Under the pieces are notes generated by a model that saw only the letters and a list, made by a program, of their open reading frames with translations, made no database searches and was not told the origin of the DNA. DNA of 64,000 nt from an uncultured Clostridia bacterium (GTDB taxonomy: Bacteria; Bacillota; Clostridia; UBA1381): assembly GCA_947591315.1 (NCBI GenBank), contig CANQDD010000001.1, positions 1 to 64,000 on the forward strand, in the 5' to 3' direction. A program made the translations under genes and the position numbers. Positions 49,027 through 58,950 of this stretch are shown piece after piece; position 1 is the stretch's first letter, and each line of letters starts with the position of its first letter.

Positions 49027-49711
49027 CGACAGCGAAAGCATAGTGTTCTTCGGCGGAGCGGGCGTATCGACCGAGAGCGGCATACCCGATTTCCGCAGTG
49101 TGGACGGACTGTACAATCAAAAGTACGATTATCCGCCCGAAACAATATTGAGCCATACGTTTTTTATGAATAAAACCGAGGAATTTTACAAATTCTACTG
49201 CGACAAGATGCTCATAAAAGGCGCAAAGCCGAATAAGGCGCACCTCGCGCTTGCGCGTCTTGAAGAAAAGGGTAAGCTGAAAGCCGTTATAACGCAGAAC
49301 ATAGACGGATTGCACCAAGCCGCGGGCAGCAAAAACGTCATAGAGTTGCACGGCTCGACGCTCCGCAACTACTGCATGGACTGCGGCAGATTTTACGGCA
49401 TAGATTACGTCGCCGCTTCCGAAGGTGTGCCAAAGTGCGAGTGCGGCGGTATCGTAAAGCCGGACGTTGTGCTGTACGAGGAAATGCTTGACGACAACGC
49501 TATTCGCTCCGCTGTGTCGTATATTTCAAAAGCCGACACGCTTATAGTCGGCGGAACGTCGCTTAACGTCTATCCTGCTGCGGGGTTTGTGAACTATTTC
49601 GGCGGCAGGCATCTTGTGATTATAAATAAAGCTCCCACTCCCGCTGACAGCGGAGCGGAGCTTGTTATAAACGCGCCTATCGGCGAAGTGTTCGGTGGCT
49701 TGAGAATATGA
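49004..49711 (+). CDS. NAD-dependent protein deacylase (sirtuin)
   Basis: FFGGAGVSTESGIPDFRS, TQNIDGLHQAAGS, ELHGST, Zn Cys4 (CMDC...CECG), GTSLNVYPAAGFV. Confidence 0.96.
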   Translation: MTLQEIVDDSESIVFFGGAGVSTESGIPDFRSVDGLYNQKYDYPPETILSHTFFMNKTEEFYKFYCDKMLIKGAKPNKAHLALARLEEKGKLKAVITQNIDGLHQAAGSKNVIELHGSTLRNYCMDCGRFYGIDYVAASEGVPKCECGGIVKPDVVLYEEMLDDNAIRSAVSYISKADTLIVGGTSLNVYPAAGFVNYFGGRHLVIINKAPTPADSGAELVINAPIGEVFGGLRI

Positions 49712-49837
49712 ATAAGTGGGCTGACATGTCCGGTAAGCACCCTGAAAATCGCCGTTTGCGTCGTGAATGTCAATAGACAAACAATTATATATGTGATAAA
49801 ATATCTGTGAATAACTTTATTGAAAGGACGCTTGTAT

Positions 49838-52800
49838 ATGTATAAAAGAATTGTTTCAGCCGTATTGTCGGTGTCGCTGCTTCTTTGCGCGGCATACATA
49901 CCCGCGGCGGCGAAGGACGAAAAGGTTACTCTTATCGTCGAAACAGAGGGCGCGCCGCTTCTCGCGACAAAAAACGCGGTTCGCATGGGAGCGGCGGACT
50001 ATATGGAGACAGACGAGGCAAAGGATACGGAGGCGCGTCTTTTAAGCGCGCAGTCGGAGGTAAAGTCCGACATTAAGAAGCGCGTGGGAGCCGACGTTAA
50101 TTCCGGCTTTACGTACACAAGCGTATTAAACGGCTTCTCGATGGAGGCTTACGAAAGCGATATTGAAAGGATAAAGGCGATAGACGGCGTAAAAAACGTA
50201 TACATATCGGAAAAGTTTGAAATTCCGCCGGAGCTTGCGTCAAACGACAGCGTCAACCCCGGTTTCGGCGCGCAGATGATGAACGCGCAGGCGATGTACG
50301 ACGAGGACTTTGACGGACGCGGACAAGTTGTGGCGGTTATAGACGGCGCGTTTGATACGTCGCACAATTTTTTCGCGTCCGGCGTTGCAGAGCCGAAGCT
50401 TACGAAAAGCTCAATAAAGGAATTTATCGAAACCAATGAGTTTAACGCCGATATATCGGCAAATCAGGTTTACAGGAGTGAAAAAATCCCGTTCGCGTAT
50501 GATTACGCCGATAAGGATGCGGACACGTATGATGCGAATGTCGACCACGGTAATTTAGTCGCGGGTATAGTCGCGGGTAAAAACGGCGAGTGTCTTGACA
50601 TGACATTTTCGGGCGTCGCGCCGGAGGCGCAGCTGGTGCTTATGAAAGTGGCGGACAGTGAGGGTTCCTTAGATTTCAGTGTAATTATCAAGGCGATGGA
50701 TGACGCGTCAAAAATGGGTGTGTGTGCGGTGAATTTGAGCATTGGAGGCATGTACGCCGAGTATCCGGCTCTGCTTGAAGCCACGGATAATCTCAGGAAT
50801 GCCGACATAGCGTTTTTATGTGCTGCGGGTAACTCTGACAGATACGAGGAAACGACCGACCACCCCGACTATATTTACAATGAACTTCCTTCTTCTTTTT
50901 CATCTGCCACAGCTGTTGCGTCGATTGATCCGACTAAGAAATTGGTACTCACCGGAAGGTTTACTGTCGGCGATGATATGGAAATAAGTATACTTCTGTA
51001 CCACGAGCCGTTTTTTCAAAAGTTTGCGGACAAGAGCTATGGTTACGTTTACGGCGATACGCTCGCCGATTTTAAGGCGATGGGCGATATTGCGGGTAAA
51101 ATAGTGGTAACTCCGTATGAGTCGGACGCGAAAAGCAATAAGTTGCTTGAAATGGGCGTCATAGGTGTTATATATGTGTCGGAGGATGAAGAATTTGACT
51201 CCGTAACCACGGTAAGTGATGAAAAAATACCGGGTATATTGGTGAGTAAATCCGTCGGTGAGCAGCTTAAAAATGCGGAAAACAAGACCGTAAAAACCGA
51301 AGCGAAAGGAACATGGGAAACATATGAGGACAGTTCGCCGGGTATGGCGTGGTATATGAACTGGAGTACGGGAGCAAATCTTGAGCTTAAGCCTGAAATT
51401 ACTGCTCCCGGCAGCGATATAGTTTCGGCGAGCAATGACGATGAGTACGCAACCAACAGCGGCACGTCGTTTGCGTCTCCGCATATAGCGGGCGCAATGG
51501 CTTTGATGAGCGGCTTTGTTGACGCGAAATATCCCGATGTAACGGGCACGGATAAGGTCGCGCTTATGGAAAATATTTTAATGAGCTCGGCTGACATTGT
51601 GTTCCAAGATGCGGACAAAACTCTCCCCGAGTCGCCGAGACGGCAGGGTGCGGGTCTCGCAAATTTGGAGGATGCAATGACGCTGCCGGTAATTTTAAAG
51701 GGTGATACGGGCAAGTCGAAGCTGAGCATTAAGGATAATCTGACAGATGACATAACGCTTAAGTTCACGGCAAAAAATCTGACGGGCGAGCCTGTAACGT
51801 ATGACGATATAAAAATCTACGCATTTACGGATAACTACGAGGAAAAAAACGGAAAAAATATGATCACCAACTCCGTGCCGCTTAAATTTGAGCCTGCCGG
51901 AGACAATCCCGAAAGCGTGACGATACCCGCGAACGGGGAAAAGGAAATAACGCTTAAAATAACTCTCGACAGCACGCAGACGGCTGCTAACAAGGAAATT
52001 TTCACAAACGGCTTCTGGGTTGACGGCTTTGTCGTTCTTTCCTCAAGCGACAGCTCTGTAACGGAGGCAAGTATGCCATACACGGGCTTTTATGGCGACT
52101 GGATAGCGTTCGACGCTATGACACCGTCGTACTTTGAGGAAGGCGGCAGTGAGAAAAACGGCGGATTGATGATAACGGACGCTGTGCTCGGCACAAATGA
52201 GTATGTTCCCGATGACGCGCCGGACAAGAACGAATACGAGAGCGAGGATTATGTCGGTCTTTCGGGCATCGTTGATTTTGACTATAATATAAATATGCGT
52301 TTGCTGCGCTCGCTGCACGGAGTAAGCAAGACGATCAAGGATTCAAACGGCAATGTTATCAGTACGAAGTCGATAATTAACGGACTGACGCGTCAGGATT
52401 CCGCAGGCAATTATGTGGAAAGCATTTCGATTGACGCGGCAGATTTGAGTGACGGTGACTATTCCGTAACGATATCGGGTACTCTCGGCTATGACAGCGA
52501 GCGGAGCAGAACCGAGGAAAAAACGTATAAATTTTACGTGGATAGCATGCCGCCCAAAATAAGCAATCCGAAAATTTACACAGAGGGCGACAAAATATAC
52601 GCGTCGTTCACGGCGAGCGACAACCGCTATCTTATGGGCGTCGAGGCGCGCGACACTAACAGCAAAACGGTCACGGAACCGATTAAGGCTGAGAAGAACG
52701 CGGATATAACGTTCGACATAACGGATATGGACGAGGAAACGATAGAATTTGCCGTTGTTGATTACGCGTACAATGAAACTGACTTCACAATCGGCTCTGT

Positions 52801-53086
52801 AAGCGCGGAAATCACAGACAGTGCCATAAGCGGCAGCAGCGCCGCGGTTTTTGCGAATGTCACGAACACATCCGACGACGCTGACGTTGATATTATAACG
52901 GCAGTATATGACGGCGACGGCAGACTTATGGGAGTTGACAAGCAGAACGCACTTCTTGTAAGCGGCGAGAAAAAGGTGTTTACGTTCGGCTTTGACAATG
53001 TATCGGGCGCTGCCGATATAAAGCTGTTTGTGTGGAAGCATAATGAAATGACGCCGCTTTGCACAGCGGTAAATAAAGCCTTGTAA
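49838..53086 (+). CDS. S8 (subtilisin-like) serine peptidase with PA-type insert and C-terminal domains (lactocepin-like)
   Basis: Signal peptide; VVAVIDGAFD, VDHGNLVAGIVAGK, SGTSFASPHIAGAMAL. Confidence 0.92.
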   Translation: MYKRIVSAVLSVSLLLCAAYIPAAAKDEKVTLIVETEGAPLLATKNAVRMGAADYMETDEAKDTEARLLSAQSEVKSDIKKRVGADVNSGFTYTSVLNGFSMEAYESDIERIKAIDGVKNVYISEKFEIPPELASNDSVNPGFGAQMMNAQAMYDEDFDGRGQVVAVIDGAFDTSHNFFASGVAEPKLTKSSIKEFIETNEFNADISANQVYRSEKIPFAYDYADKDADTYDANVDHGNLVAGIVAGKNGECLDMTFSGVAPEAQLVLMKVADSEGSLDFSVIIKAMDDASKMGVCAVNLSIGGMYAEYPALLEATDNLRNADIAFLCAAGNSDRYEETTDHPDYIYNELPSSFSSATAVASIDPTKKLVLTGRFTVGDDMEISILLYHEPFFQKFADKSYGYVYGDTLADFKAMGDIAGKIVVTPYESDAKSNKLLEMGVIGVIYVSEDEEFDSVTTVSDEKIPGILVSKSVGEQLKNAENKTVKTEAKGTWETYEDSSPGMAWYMNWSTGANLELKPEITAPGSDIVSASNDDEYATNSGTSFASPHIAGAMALMSGFVDAKYPDVTGTDKVALMENILMSSADIVFQDADKTLPESPRRQGAGLANLEDAMTLPVILKGDTGKSKLSIKDNLTDDITLKFTAKNLTGEPVTYDDIKIYAFTDNYEEKNGKNMITNSVPLKFEPAGDNPESVTIPANGEKEITLKITLDSTQTAANKEIFTNGFWVDGFVVLSSSDSSVTEASMPYTGFYGDWIAFDAMTPSYFEEGGSEKNGGLMITDAVLGTNEYVPDDAPDKNEYESEDYVGLSGIVDFDYNINMRLLRSLHGVSKTIKDSNGNVISTKSIINGLTRQDSAGNYVESISIDAADLSDGDYSVTISGTLGYDSERSRTEEKTYKFYVDSMPPKISNPKIYTEGDKIYASFTASDNRYLMGVEARDTNSKTVTEPIKAEKNADITFDITDMDEETIEFAVVDYAYNETDFTIGSVSAEITDSAISGSSAAVFANVTNTSDDADVDIITAVYDGDGRLMGVDKQNALLVSGEKKVFTFGFDNVSGAADIKLFVWKHNEMTPLCTAVNKAL

Positions 53087-53112
53087 TATCTCAAATCGGC
53101 AGGGAATACATA

Positions 53113-53145
53113 AAAAAGAACAGCCTTTAAAGGCTGTTCTTTTTT
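53113..53145 (+). terminator. Terminator after the S8 peptidase gene
   Basis: aaaaaAGAACAGCCTTTaAAGGCTGTTCTttttt. Confidence 0.85.
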
Positions 53146-53179
53146 ATGCGGGCGCGAACTGTGTTCGACGCTTCGCGTT

Positions 53180-53528
53180 GTGGTGGAGCTGAGGAGAATC
53201 GAACTCCTGTCCGAAAACAAGTCCGGTCGAACCTCTCCGAGCGCAGACTGCGGTTAAAATTCCCTTCCGCACCGCTTCGCAGTCCAAGCTATACGGTCGG
53301 TAGCTCCTAAATCATGGAAAAGGTCGGAGCGGGCCTTAACTCACGTTCACCGCTTAAATGATGCCAGCTGCGCGCCGCGGTACTCACGCAGGCGACAACG
53401 CCGCAATTAGGCAGCGTAAGCTAATTCTGTATCGTTAGCGTTTATATTTAGGTTTGAGCTTTTAAGGTGGCGCTCACCACCGCTCGCTGTTCGGCGTTCA
53501 TCGTCCCCGTCGAAGCCATTGCAGCCCC
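53180..53528 (-). ncRNA. ssrA: tmRNA
   Basis: Minus-strand 5' GGGGCTGCAATGGCTTCGACGGGGACGATGAACGCC ... 3' GGACAGGAGTTCGATTCTCCTCAGCTCCACCA; tag ORF reads ANDTELAYAA*. Confidence 0.96.
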
Positions 53529-53697
53529 ATGTTTGCACGGATAACTCTTATATATTATATCCGCTTGCGGAATAAAGTATAACATTTTTACGCCGCGCTG
53601 TCAATACACTTTAGCGGGCGCTGTATTTTTATTTCAAAAAATTTCAAATAAAGACTTGCAATTTGATATTTCTTCTGGTATAATAGATGAGCGATAT

Positions 53698-53784
53698 GCG
53701 GATATGGCGGAATTGGCAGACGCGCTAGATTCAGGTTCTAGTGAGGGTTCCTTCATGCAGGTTCAAGTCCTGTTATCCGCACCA
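53698..53784 (+). tRNA. tRNA-Leu(CAG)
   Basis: GCGGATATGGCGGAATTGGCAGACGCGCTAGATTCAGGTTCTAGTGAGGGTTCCTTCATGCAGGTTCAAGTCCTGTTATCCGCACCA. Confidence 0.95.
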
Positions 53785-53808
53785 TGCCGCTCTGTGCGGC
53801 TGTTTATA

Positions 53809-53837
53809 AAGTCTTTGCTTTGCAAAGACTTTTTTTA
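53809..53837 (+). terminator. Terminator after tRNA-Leu
   Basis: AAAGTCTTTGctttGCAAAGACTTttttt. Confidence 0.8.
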
Positions 53838-53859
53838 CGCGCGGATTTTTATTTTATTC

Positions 53860-53888
53860 TTTACAATTTCGGAAAATAATGTTAAAAT
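53860..53888 (+). promoter_or_regulatory. Promoter TTTACA-17-TAAAAT for the structured RNA
   Basis: tttaca 53860-53865, taaaat 53883-53888; predicted start near 53895. Confidence 0.6.
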
Positions 53889-53894
53889 ATATTA

Positions 53895-54077
53895 ACCACA
53901 TATTTCTCTGATAATTTAATAAACAACGGCTTACGCTATGGAAAAGGCGTAGGCTTTAACTCTTATCCCGTTGTTTATTTAATTATTGTATTGGGAAATG
54001 TGTGGTAACATTGAGTTCTAAGCTGCGTTTTTTTAATGCGCGGCTTGATGAACGAATGAGGCTGCGCATTTTTATTT
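53895..54077 (+). ncRNA. Candidate structured RNA / attenuator leader of unknown class
   Basis: Long rod-like hairpin (53895-54006), overlapping anti-terminator (54020-54027 with 54039-54046) and terminator (54035-54046 with 54059-54070 plus T tract). Confidence 0.55.
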
Positions 54078-54122
54078 GCGTAAAATTCTAAAAAAATAAA
54101 CATAAGGAAAGGAAAGATTGTT

Positions 54123-55307
54123 ATGAAAAAATTAGTCGTTAAAATTACTAGTTGTTGTTTGGCAATTTCAATCCTATTTTCACTTTCAACTATGCCGTCA
54201 TATGCTGAAAATGAAATAAAAGTATTCTTGGATAACAGTGAAATTGCGTTTGATGTTCCACCTCAGATTATTGATGATTATACCATGGTTCCGATGAGAG
54301 CTATATTTGAGGCATTAGGATATTACGTTGACTGGGATAATATATATCAAGTCATTACTGCCGTTGATATAAAAAATGATACTTCAATTATAATTGATTG
54401 TGGTATTAATTCTATATGTGTGTTTCGTTCCGGTGCTTTTAACAAAGTTATGTTAAACAATGGAGATGTTTCTGAATTTTACAAAAAACATACAAAACAA
54501 ATAGAGCAAAAAATACCTATTATTAATGGAAGGACACTTGTTCCCGTTAGATTGATATCTGAATCAAGCGGGTGCAACGTATTGTGGGATGAAAATACAA
54601 AGAGTGTACACATAACATCCAATACAAATCAGCAGAATGGAATACTATTTTTTGATGAATTTACATGTATTCCTGCCCCTAATGCTAGAATTGAAAAAAA
54701 ACAACCAATGCAACCCGAGATAAGCGGATATAATGCATATATATATGATTATAATAATCAAGAACTAACAAGTGATAAATTGGCAGCATATATGAAGTTA
54801 TTAGAAGAATATGACTTTTACTTTGATCAAAACTATGCAAACGAAACTGGTACAATATTGTTCTCATATAATAACGATCAAAGTATTATTACTTTTTCTG
54901 GTAACGATACAATGACAAGAATTATTGTGTCAGACCAGAAAGGAAAATCTGATACTTATTACAATAATAAAGATTCAGAGCCTTATATAAATTCGTTTAA
55001 CCAACCACAAAATCATCTAGGCAATACACAATCTGCACCCGATTTGTACGTTGAAAACGATTATTTACCAAATCATGGCATGGATTATGACAATGAATCT
55101 TATAATAAAGCAGCATATGAGAATGAGCTTGCCCAAATAAATGCAAAATACGATGCAATGATTAGCGCTGTACAATCATCGTCCAATACATTTTCCGGTA
55201 GTTATGGTTCAAGCTCTACAGTAACAGCCCTTGCACAGCAAATTCAAATGTATGAGCAACAACGTGAAGCAGAAATTGAAATATTAAATGCAAAATATGG
55301 ATATTAA
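54123..55307 (+). CDS. Secreted protein with copper-amine-oxidase-N-like (stalk) domain
   Basis: Signal peptide; TMVPMRAIFEALGYYVDWDN, NGRTLVPVRLISESSGCNVLWDENTKSVHI; visibly AT-rich compared with neighbours. Confidence 0.85.
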   Translation: MKKLVVKITSCCLAISILFSLSTMPSYAENEIKVFLDNSEIAFDVPPQIIDDYTMVPMRAIFEALGYYVDWDNIYQVITAVDIKNDTSIIIDCGINSICVFRSGAFNKVMLNNGDVSEFYKKHTKQIEQKIPIINGRTLVPVRLISESSGCNVLWDENTKSVHITSNTNQQNGILFFDEFTCIPAPNARIEKKQPMQPEISGYNAYIYDYNNQELTSDKLAAYMKLLEEYDFYFDQNYANETGTILFSYNNDQSIITFSGNDTMTRIIVSDQKGKSDTYYNNKDSEPYINSFNQPQNHLGNTQSAPDLYVENDYLPNHGMDYDNESYNKAAYENELAQINAKYDAMISAVQSSSNTFSGSYGSSSTVTALAQQIQMYEQQREAEIEILNAKYGY

Positions 55308-55439
55308 AAATATAATATCAGGCAAATTTGACAGCGCACATTCAATTTTGTTTACGCAAAAAAAATTCAAATTACCTATTGCAGTTTTGTGAAAAACGTG
55401 GTAGAATATACGAGTACTGAATAACAGCTTAATAGTTTG

Positions 55440-55562
55440 AACGGTAGGCGATGATGACCGAGCCCGCGCGATTGAAACCTGCGAACCTTGTCAGATGGGG
55501 AACCAAGCAGCAATAAGCAGTGCGTTCGATGTGTTGCGGTAACCTCGGTCGGAGCCTTTTTA
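55440..55562 (+). ncRNA. ffs: Bacterial SRP RNA (small type)
   Basis: CCTGCGAACCTTGTCAGATGGGGAACCAAGCAGCAATAAGCAG core and GACCGAG/CTCGGTC closing pairing, directly upstream of dnaX; ends approximate. Confidence 0.88.
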
Positions 55563-55623
55563 TAGATAACAATGCGCCTAACGGCGTTTTTTCATGTTAA
55601 AGACGCGGAAAGGAGAGAAGGAT

Positions 55624-57459
55624 ATGGAACATCAGGCTATTTACCGCAAATGGCGTCCGATGGTATTTGAGGACATCGTCGGTCAGACGCATATAACGAG
55701 GACGCTAAAAAACCAGATAACCGGCGGCAAGATCGGTCACGCATACCTTTTCTGCGGCACGCGCGGCACGGGTAAGACGACGTGCGCGAAGGTGTTCTCG
55801 CGCGCCGTAAACTGCCTTCACCCCGTTGACGGCAGTCCGTGCAACGAATGTGAGATATGCCGCGGTATTCTTGACGGCAGTATTCTTGACGTAAAGGAAA
55901 TAGACGCCGCCTCAAACACCGGCGTTGACAATATACGCGAGATACGCGACGATGTGAATTATGTTTCTACCGCGGCGAAGTACACCGTGTATATTATCGA
56001 CGAGGTGCACATGCTAAGCCCCGGCGCGTTCAACGCTCTTTTGAAAACGCTCGAAGAACCGCCGGAGCACGTTATATTCATTCTCGCGACGACCGAGGCG
56101 CACAAGGTGCCGCAGACTATTCTCTCGCGCTGCCAGCGGTTCGATTTCAGGCGTATAAAGCCGTCTGACATAATCCTAAGAATGAAGGAGATAGCTCACG
56201 GCGAGGGATTTGATATAACCGAGGACGCGTATAAAATGCTTGCCCGTCTTGCCGACGGCTCGATGCGAGACGGACTCAGTATTCTCGAAAGGGTTGTGTC
56301 GGCTGAAGGTTCTTCCGTGACAGCCGAAAGCATAACGTCCGTGCTCGGTCTTTCTGCGGCTGACAGCATATACAAAATAATAAAAGCCGTGGCGGACGGC
56401 GACACGGAAACAATTATATCCGTAATTGACGGAGTGCTTGCGGAGGGCAAGGACTTAAAGGTATTCATGGACAGCCTTATACAGAATCTGCGCGATATGA
56501 TGCTGTGCAAGCTTAGCGGCAAAAGCGAAGATGTACTTGACTTAAACGCCGAAGATGTGGTAAAATTGAAGGCGCTTGCGGACAGAATGTCGTTTGAGAA
56601 AATTTCGCGCGCCGTGACGGTACTGTCGGACGCGGCTTCGGACGCAAAGTGGGTGAGAATGCCGAGGGTAATCTACGAGATTGCGCTCATAAAAATATCG
56701 CGTCCCGAATTCGACTCGTCACCTGAAGCGCTGATGGACAGGCTTACGTCGCTTGAGGCGAAGGTCGCCGGCGGAGCGGTAACGGATACAGCGCCGCTCG
56801 AAAGGCGTATAAAAAGGCTTGAAGATAAGGTTAAAGACGGCGTTACGGTTAAAGCTGAGCAAAACGCGCCCGACGACAAGCCGAAGCCGGAGGAAAAGAA
56901 AAAGGTTTCGGCAAGGCTCTACAATCCAATTCCCGAATACGAGCTTACAGCCGACCATCCGCTTGTGAAGGCGGCGCGCAACTGGGAAAACATATCGAGG
57001 ATAATGATACGTTCGGCAGGCTATTTGACAGCCGCGCTCCGAAACAGGAATATCACGATTGACGCGGACGGAATTATACTGATATTCAAAAACGGCGAGT
57101 TTGGGGCGAATATAGCCGCAAACTATAAGGATAAGCTGACGCAGCTTTTCAAACGCGCGAGCGGCACAGATTATATTGTGAAAATCGCGTATGAAAACGA
57201 CCTTCCCGACGATTTGCCCGACGTATGGAGCCTGAAGCCGTCGGAGGACGGCGCGTCGGAGGACAAGCCGGTTTCAAAAGATCCGATAGATAATCTCGTT
57301 CAAAACTTCGGCGAAATTATAGAGGACGCGGACGAAAGCGAGTTTGTCGGATATTCGGCGAAGGACGACGATTTTTCGCAGTCCTCATTCAGCGACGATG
57401 ACAACGACAGGGAAGAGTTCCTCGAAGAGGACGAATTGCCGTCCGACGAGGAAGAATAA
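55624..57459 (+). CDS. dnaX: DNA polymerase III subunit gamma/tau
   Basis: YRKWRPMVFEDIVGQTHITRTLKNQI, FCGTRGTGKTTCAKVFSRAVNC, EVHMLSPGAFNALLKTLEEPP. Confidence 0.97.
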   Translation: MEHQAIYRKWRPMVFEDIVGQTHITRTLKNQITGGKIGHAYLFCGTRGTGKTTCAKVFSRAVNCLHPVDGSPCNECEICRGILDGSILDVKEIDAASNTGVDNIREIRDDVNYVSTAAKYTVYIIDEVHMLSPGAFNALLKTLEEPPEHVIFILATTEAHKVPQTILSRCQRFDFRRIKPSDIILRMKEIAHGEGFDITEDAYKMLARLADGSMRDGLSILERVVSAEGSSVTAESITSVLGLSAADSIYKIIKAVADGDTETIISVIDGVLAEGKDLKVFMDSLIQNLRDMMLCKLSGKSEDVLDLNAEDVVKLKALADRMSFEKISRAVTVLSDAASDAKWVRMPRVIYEIALIKISRPEFDSSPEALMDRLTSLEAKVAGGAVTDTAPLERRIKRLEDKVKDGVTVKAEQNAPDDKPKPEEKKKVSARLYNPIPEYELTADHPLVKAARNWENISRIMIRSAGYLTAALRNRNITIDADGIILIFKNGEFGANIAANYKDKLTQLFKRASGTDYIVKIAYENDLPDDLPDVWSLKPSEDGASEDKPVSKDPIDNLVQNFGEIIEDADESEFVGYSAKDDDFSQSSFSDDDNDREEFLEEDELPSDEEE

Positions 57460-57492
57460 ATAAAACAATAAAATCAGAAAGAGGTATAAATT

Positions 57493-57846
57493 ATGGGTAA
57501 GTACAAAGGGTTTGCAGGTTCGGGCATGAACCAGAACAGAAATGTGTCGAATGTGGTCAAGCAGGCGCAGAAGATGCAGGAGGAAATGGAGAAGGTTCAG
57601 GCGGAGATAGAGGAAAAAACCGTTGAAGCAACCGCGGGCGGCGGCATGGTAACGGTAACAGCCAACGGAAAGAAGGAAATTATCTCGCTTAAAATAAACC
57701 CCGAAGCGGTTGATCCGGACGACGTTGAAACGCTGGAGGATCTCGTTATCGTAGCGGTAAACGACGCTATAAAGAAGGCAGAGGACATGATGGCGGAGGG
57801 TATGAGCGCCATAACAGGCGGAATAAATATCCCCGGACTTTTCTGA
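57493..57846 (+). CDS. YbaB/EbfC family nucleoid-associated protein
   Basis: KQAQKMQEEMEKVQAEIEEKTVEATAGGGMVTVTANGKKEI; between dnaX and recR. Confidence 0.95.
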   Translation: MGKYKGFAGSGMNQNRNVSNVVKQAQKMQEEMEKVQAEIEEKTVEATAGGGMVTVTANGKKEIISLKINPEAVDPDDVETLEDLVIVAVNDAIKKAEDMMAEGMSAITGGINIPGLF

Positions 57847-57850
57847 TACA

Positions 57851-58447
57851 ATGCACGCAACAGCTATAGAAAATCTGATAGAAAAATTTGAGGGGCTTCC
57901 CGGTATAGGCAGAAGGAGCGCGGAGAGAATAGCGTTCCATATTCTGGAACGTATGAGCGCGGACGAGGCTAAAAGCATGGCGTCGTGCATAACCGAGGCG
58001 AAGGAAAAGATACAGTTCTGCCCGACATGTCAAAACCTCACCGACACGTCCCCCTGTAAAATCTGCGCGTCACCGAAGCGCGATGCGTCGGTTATATGCG
58101 TCGTCGAAAGCCCGGAGGACGTTTCGGCGATTGAGTCAACGAACGAGTACAACGGTCTTTACCATGTGCTTCACGGCGCGCTGTCGCCTATGGACGGTAT
58201 AACGCCCGACGACATCAAAATAAACGAGCTGCTTCTAAGGCTCGCGGACGGTAATGTCAAAGAGGTCATTATGGCTACAAACCCGACCGTCAACGGCACG
58301 GCAACGGCTGTGTATATATCAAAGCTGCTCGCGCCGTTCGACGTTAAGGTAACGCGTATTGCTCACGGCATACCCGTCGGCAGCGACATCGAATACGCCG
58401 ATAAAATAACGCTCGTCAAGGCTCTCGAAGGCAGACAGATTATGTAA
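57851..58447 (+). CDS. recR: Recombination mediator RecR
   Basis: LIEKFEGLPGIGRRSAERIAFHIL, Cys4 zinc motif, YHVLHGALSPMDGI. Confidence 0.97.
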   Translation: MHATAIENLIEKFEGLPGIGRRSAERIAFHILERMSADEAKSMASCITEAKEKIQFCPTCQNLTDTSPCKICASPKRDASVICVVESPEDVSAIESTNEYNGLYHVLHGALSPMDGITPDDIKINELLLRLADGNVKEVIMATNPTVNGTATAVYISKLLAPFDVKVTRIAHGIPVGSDIEYADKITLVKALEGRQIM

Positions 58448-58452
58448 AGAGA

Positions 58453-58485
58453 AAACTCACGGAAAAATCCGTGAGTTTTTTTGTA
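58453..58485 (+). terminator. Terminator after recR
   Basis: aaaACTCACGGaaaaatCCGTGAGTttttttg. Confidence 0.88.
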
Positions 58486-58493
58486 AAAAGGTA

Positions 58494-58550
58494 TTGACAA
58501 ATTCAATCTACAGTTGTAAAATAAAAATAGATTTACATATGTAGATTGAA
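58494..58550 (+). promoter_or_regulatory. Promoter (TTGACA-17-TAAAAT) with two BlaI/MecI-like operators TACAGTTGTA (58509-58518) and TACATATGTA (58534-58543)
   Basis: Arms TTCAATCTACAnnTGTAAA and TTTACAnnTGTAGATTGAA form a larger inverted repeat overlapping the -10. Confidence 0.8.
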
Positions 58551-58569
58551 TATAAAGGAGGTAATAATT

Positions 58570-58950
58570 ATGACCGGCGGTAAGGATAAAGGCATCAGCG
58601 ATGCGGAATATGAGATTATAAGTGTGCTGTGGTCGGCTGACGAGCCTATGACGGCGCAGGACATTTCCGAAAGGGAGGAAATGAAAAAGTGGAAATACTC
58701 CACAATCGCCACGCTTTTGAAACGAATGTATGAAAAGGGCGCGGTGACGTATGAAAAACGCGGCAGATATTTTTACTATTCTCCGCTTATCGACGAGCAA
58801 GAGTACAAGACGGAGCAGACAAAGTCGCTTGTGAGCCGTTTGTATAACGGCTCGGTAAAAAATCTTGTTGCGGCACTGTTTGAGAATAAGCAGTTAAGCG
58901 GTGACGATGTTAAGGATATAAAGGATATGTTTGACCTATGGGAGGATTAA
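58570..58950 (+). CDS. BlaI/MecI/CopY family transcriptional repressor
   Basis: ISDAEYEIISVLWSADEPMTAQDISEREEMKKWKYSTIATLLKRMYEKGAVTYEKRGRYFYYSPLI. Confidence 0.94.
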   Translation: MTGGKDKGISDAEYEIISVLWSADEPMTAQDISEREEMKKWKYSTIATLLKRMYEKGAVTYEKRGRYFYYSPLIDEQEYKTEQTKSLVSRLYNGSVKNLVAALFENKQLSGDDVKDIKDMFDLWED

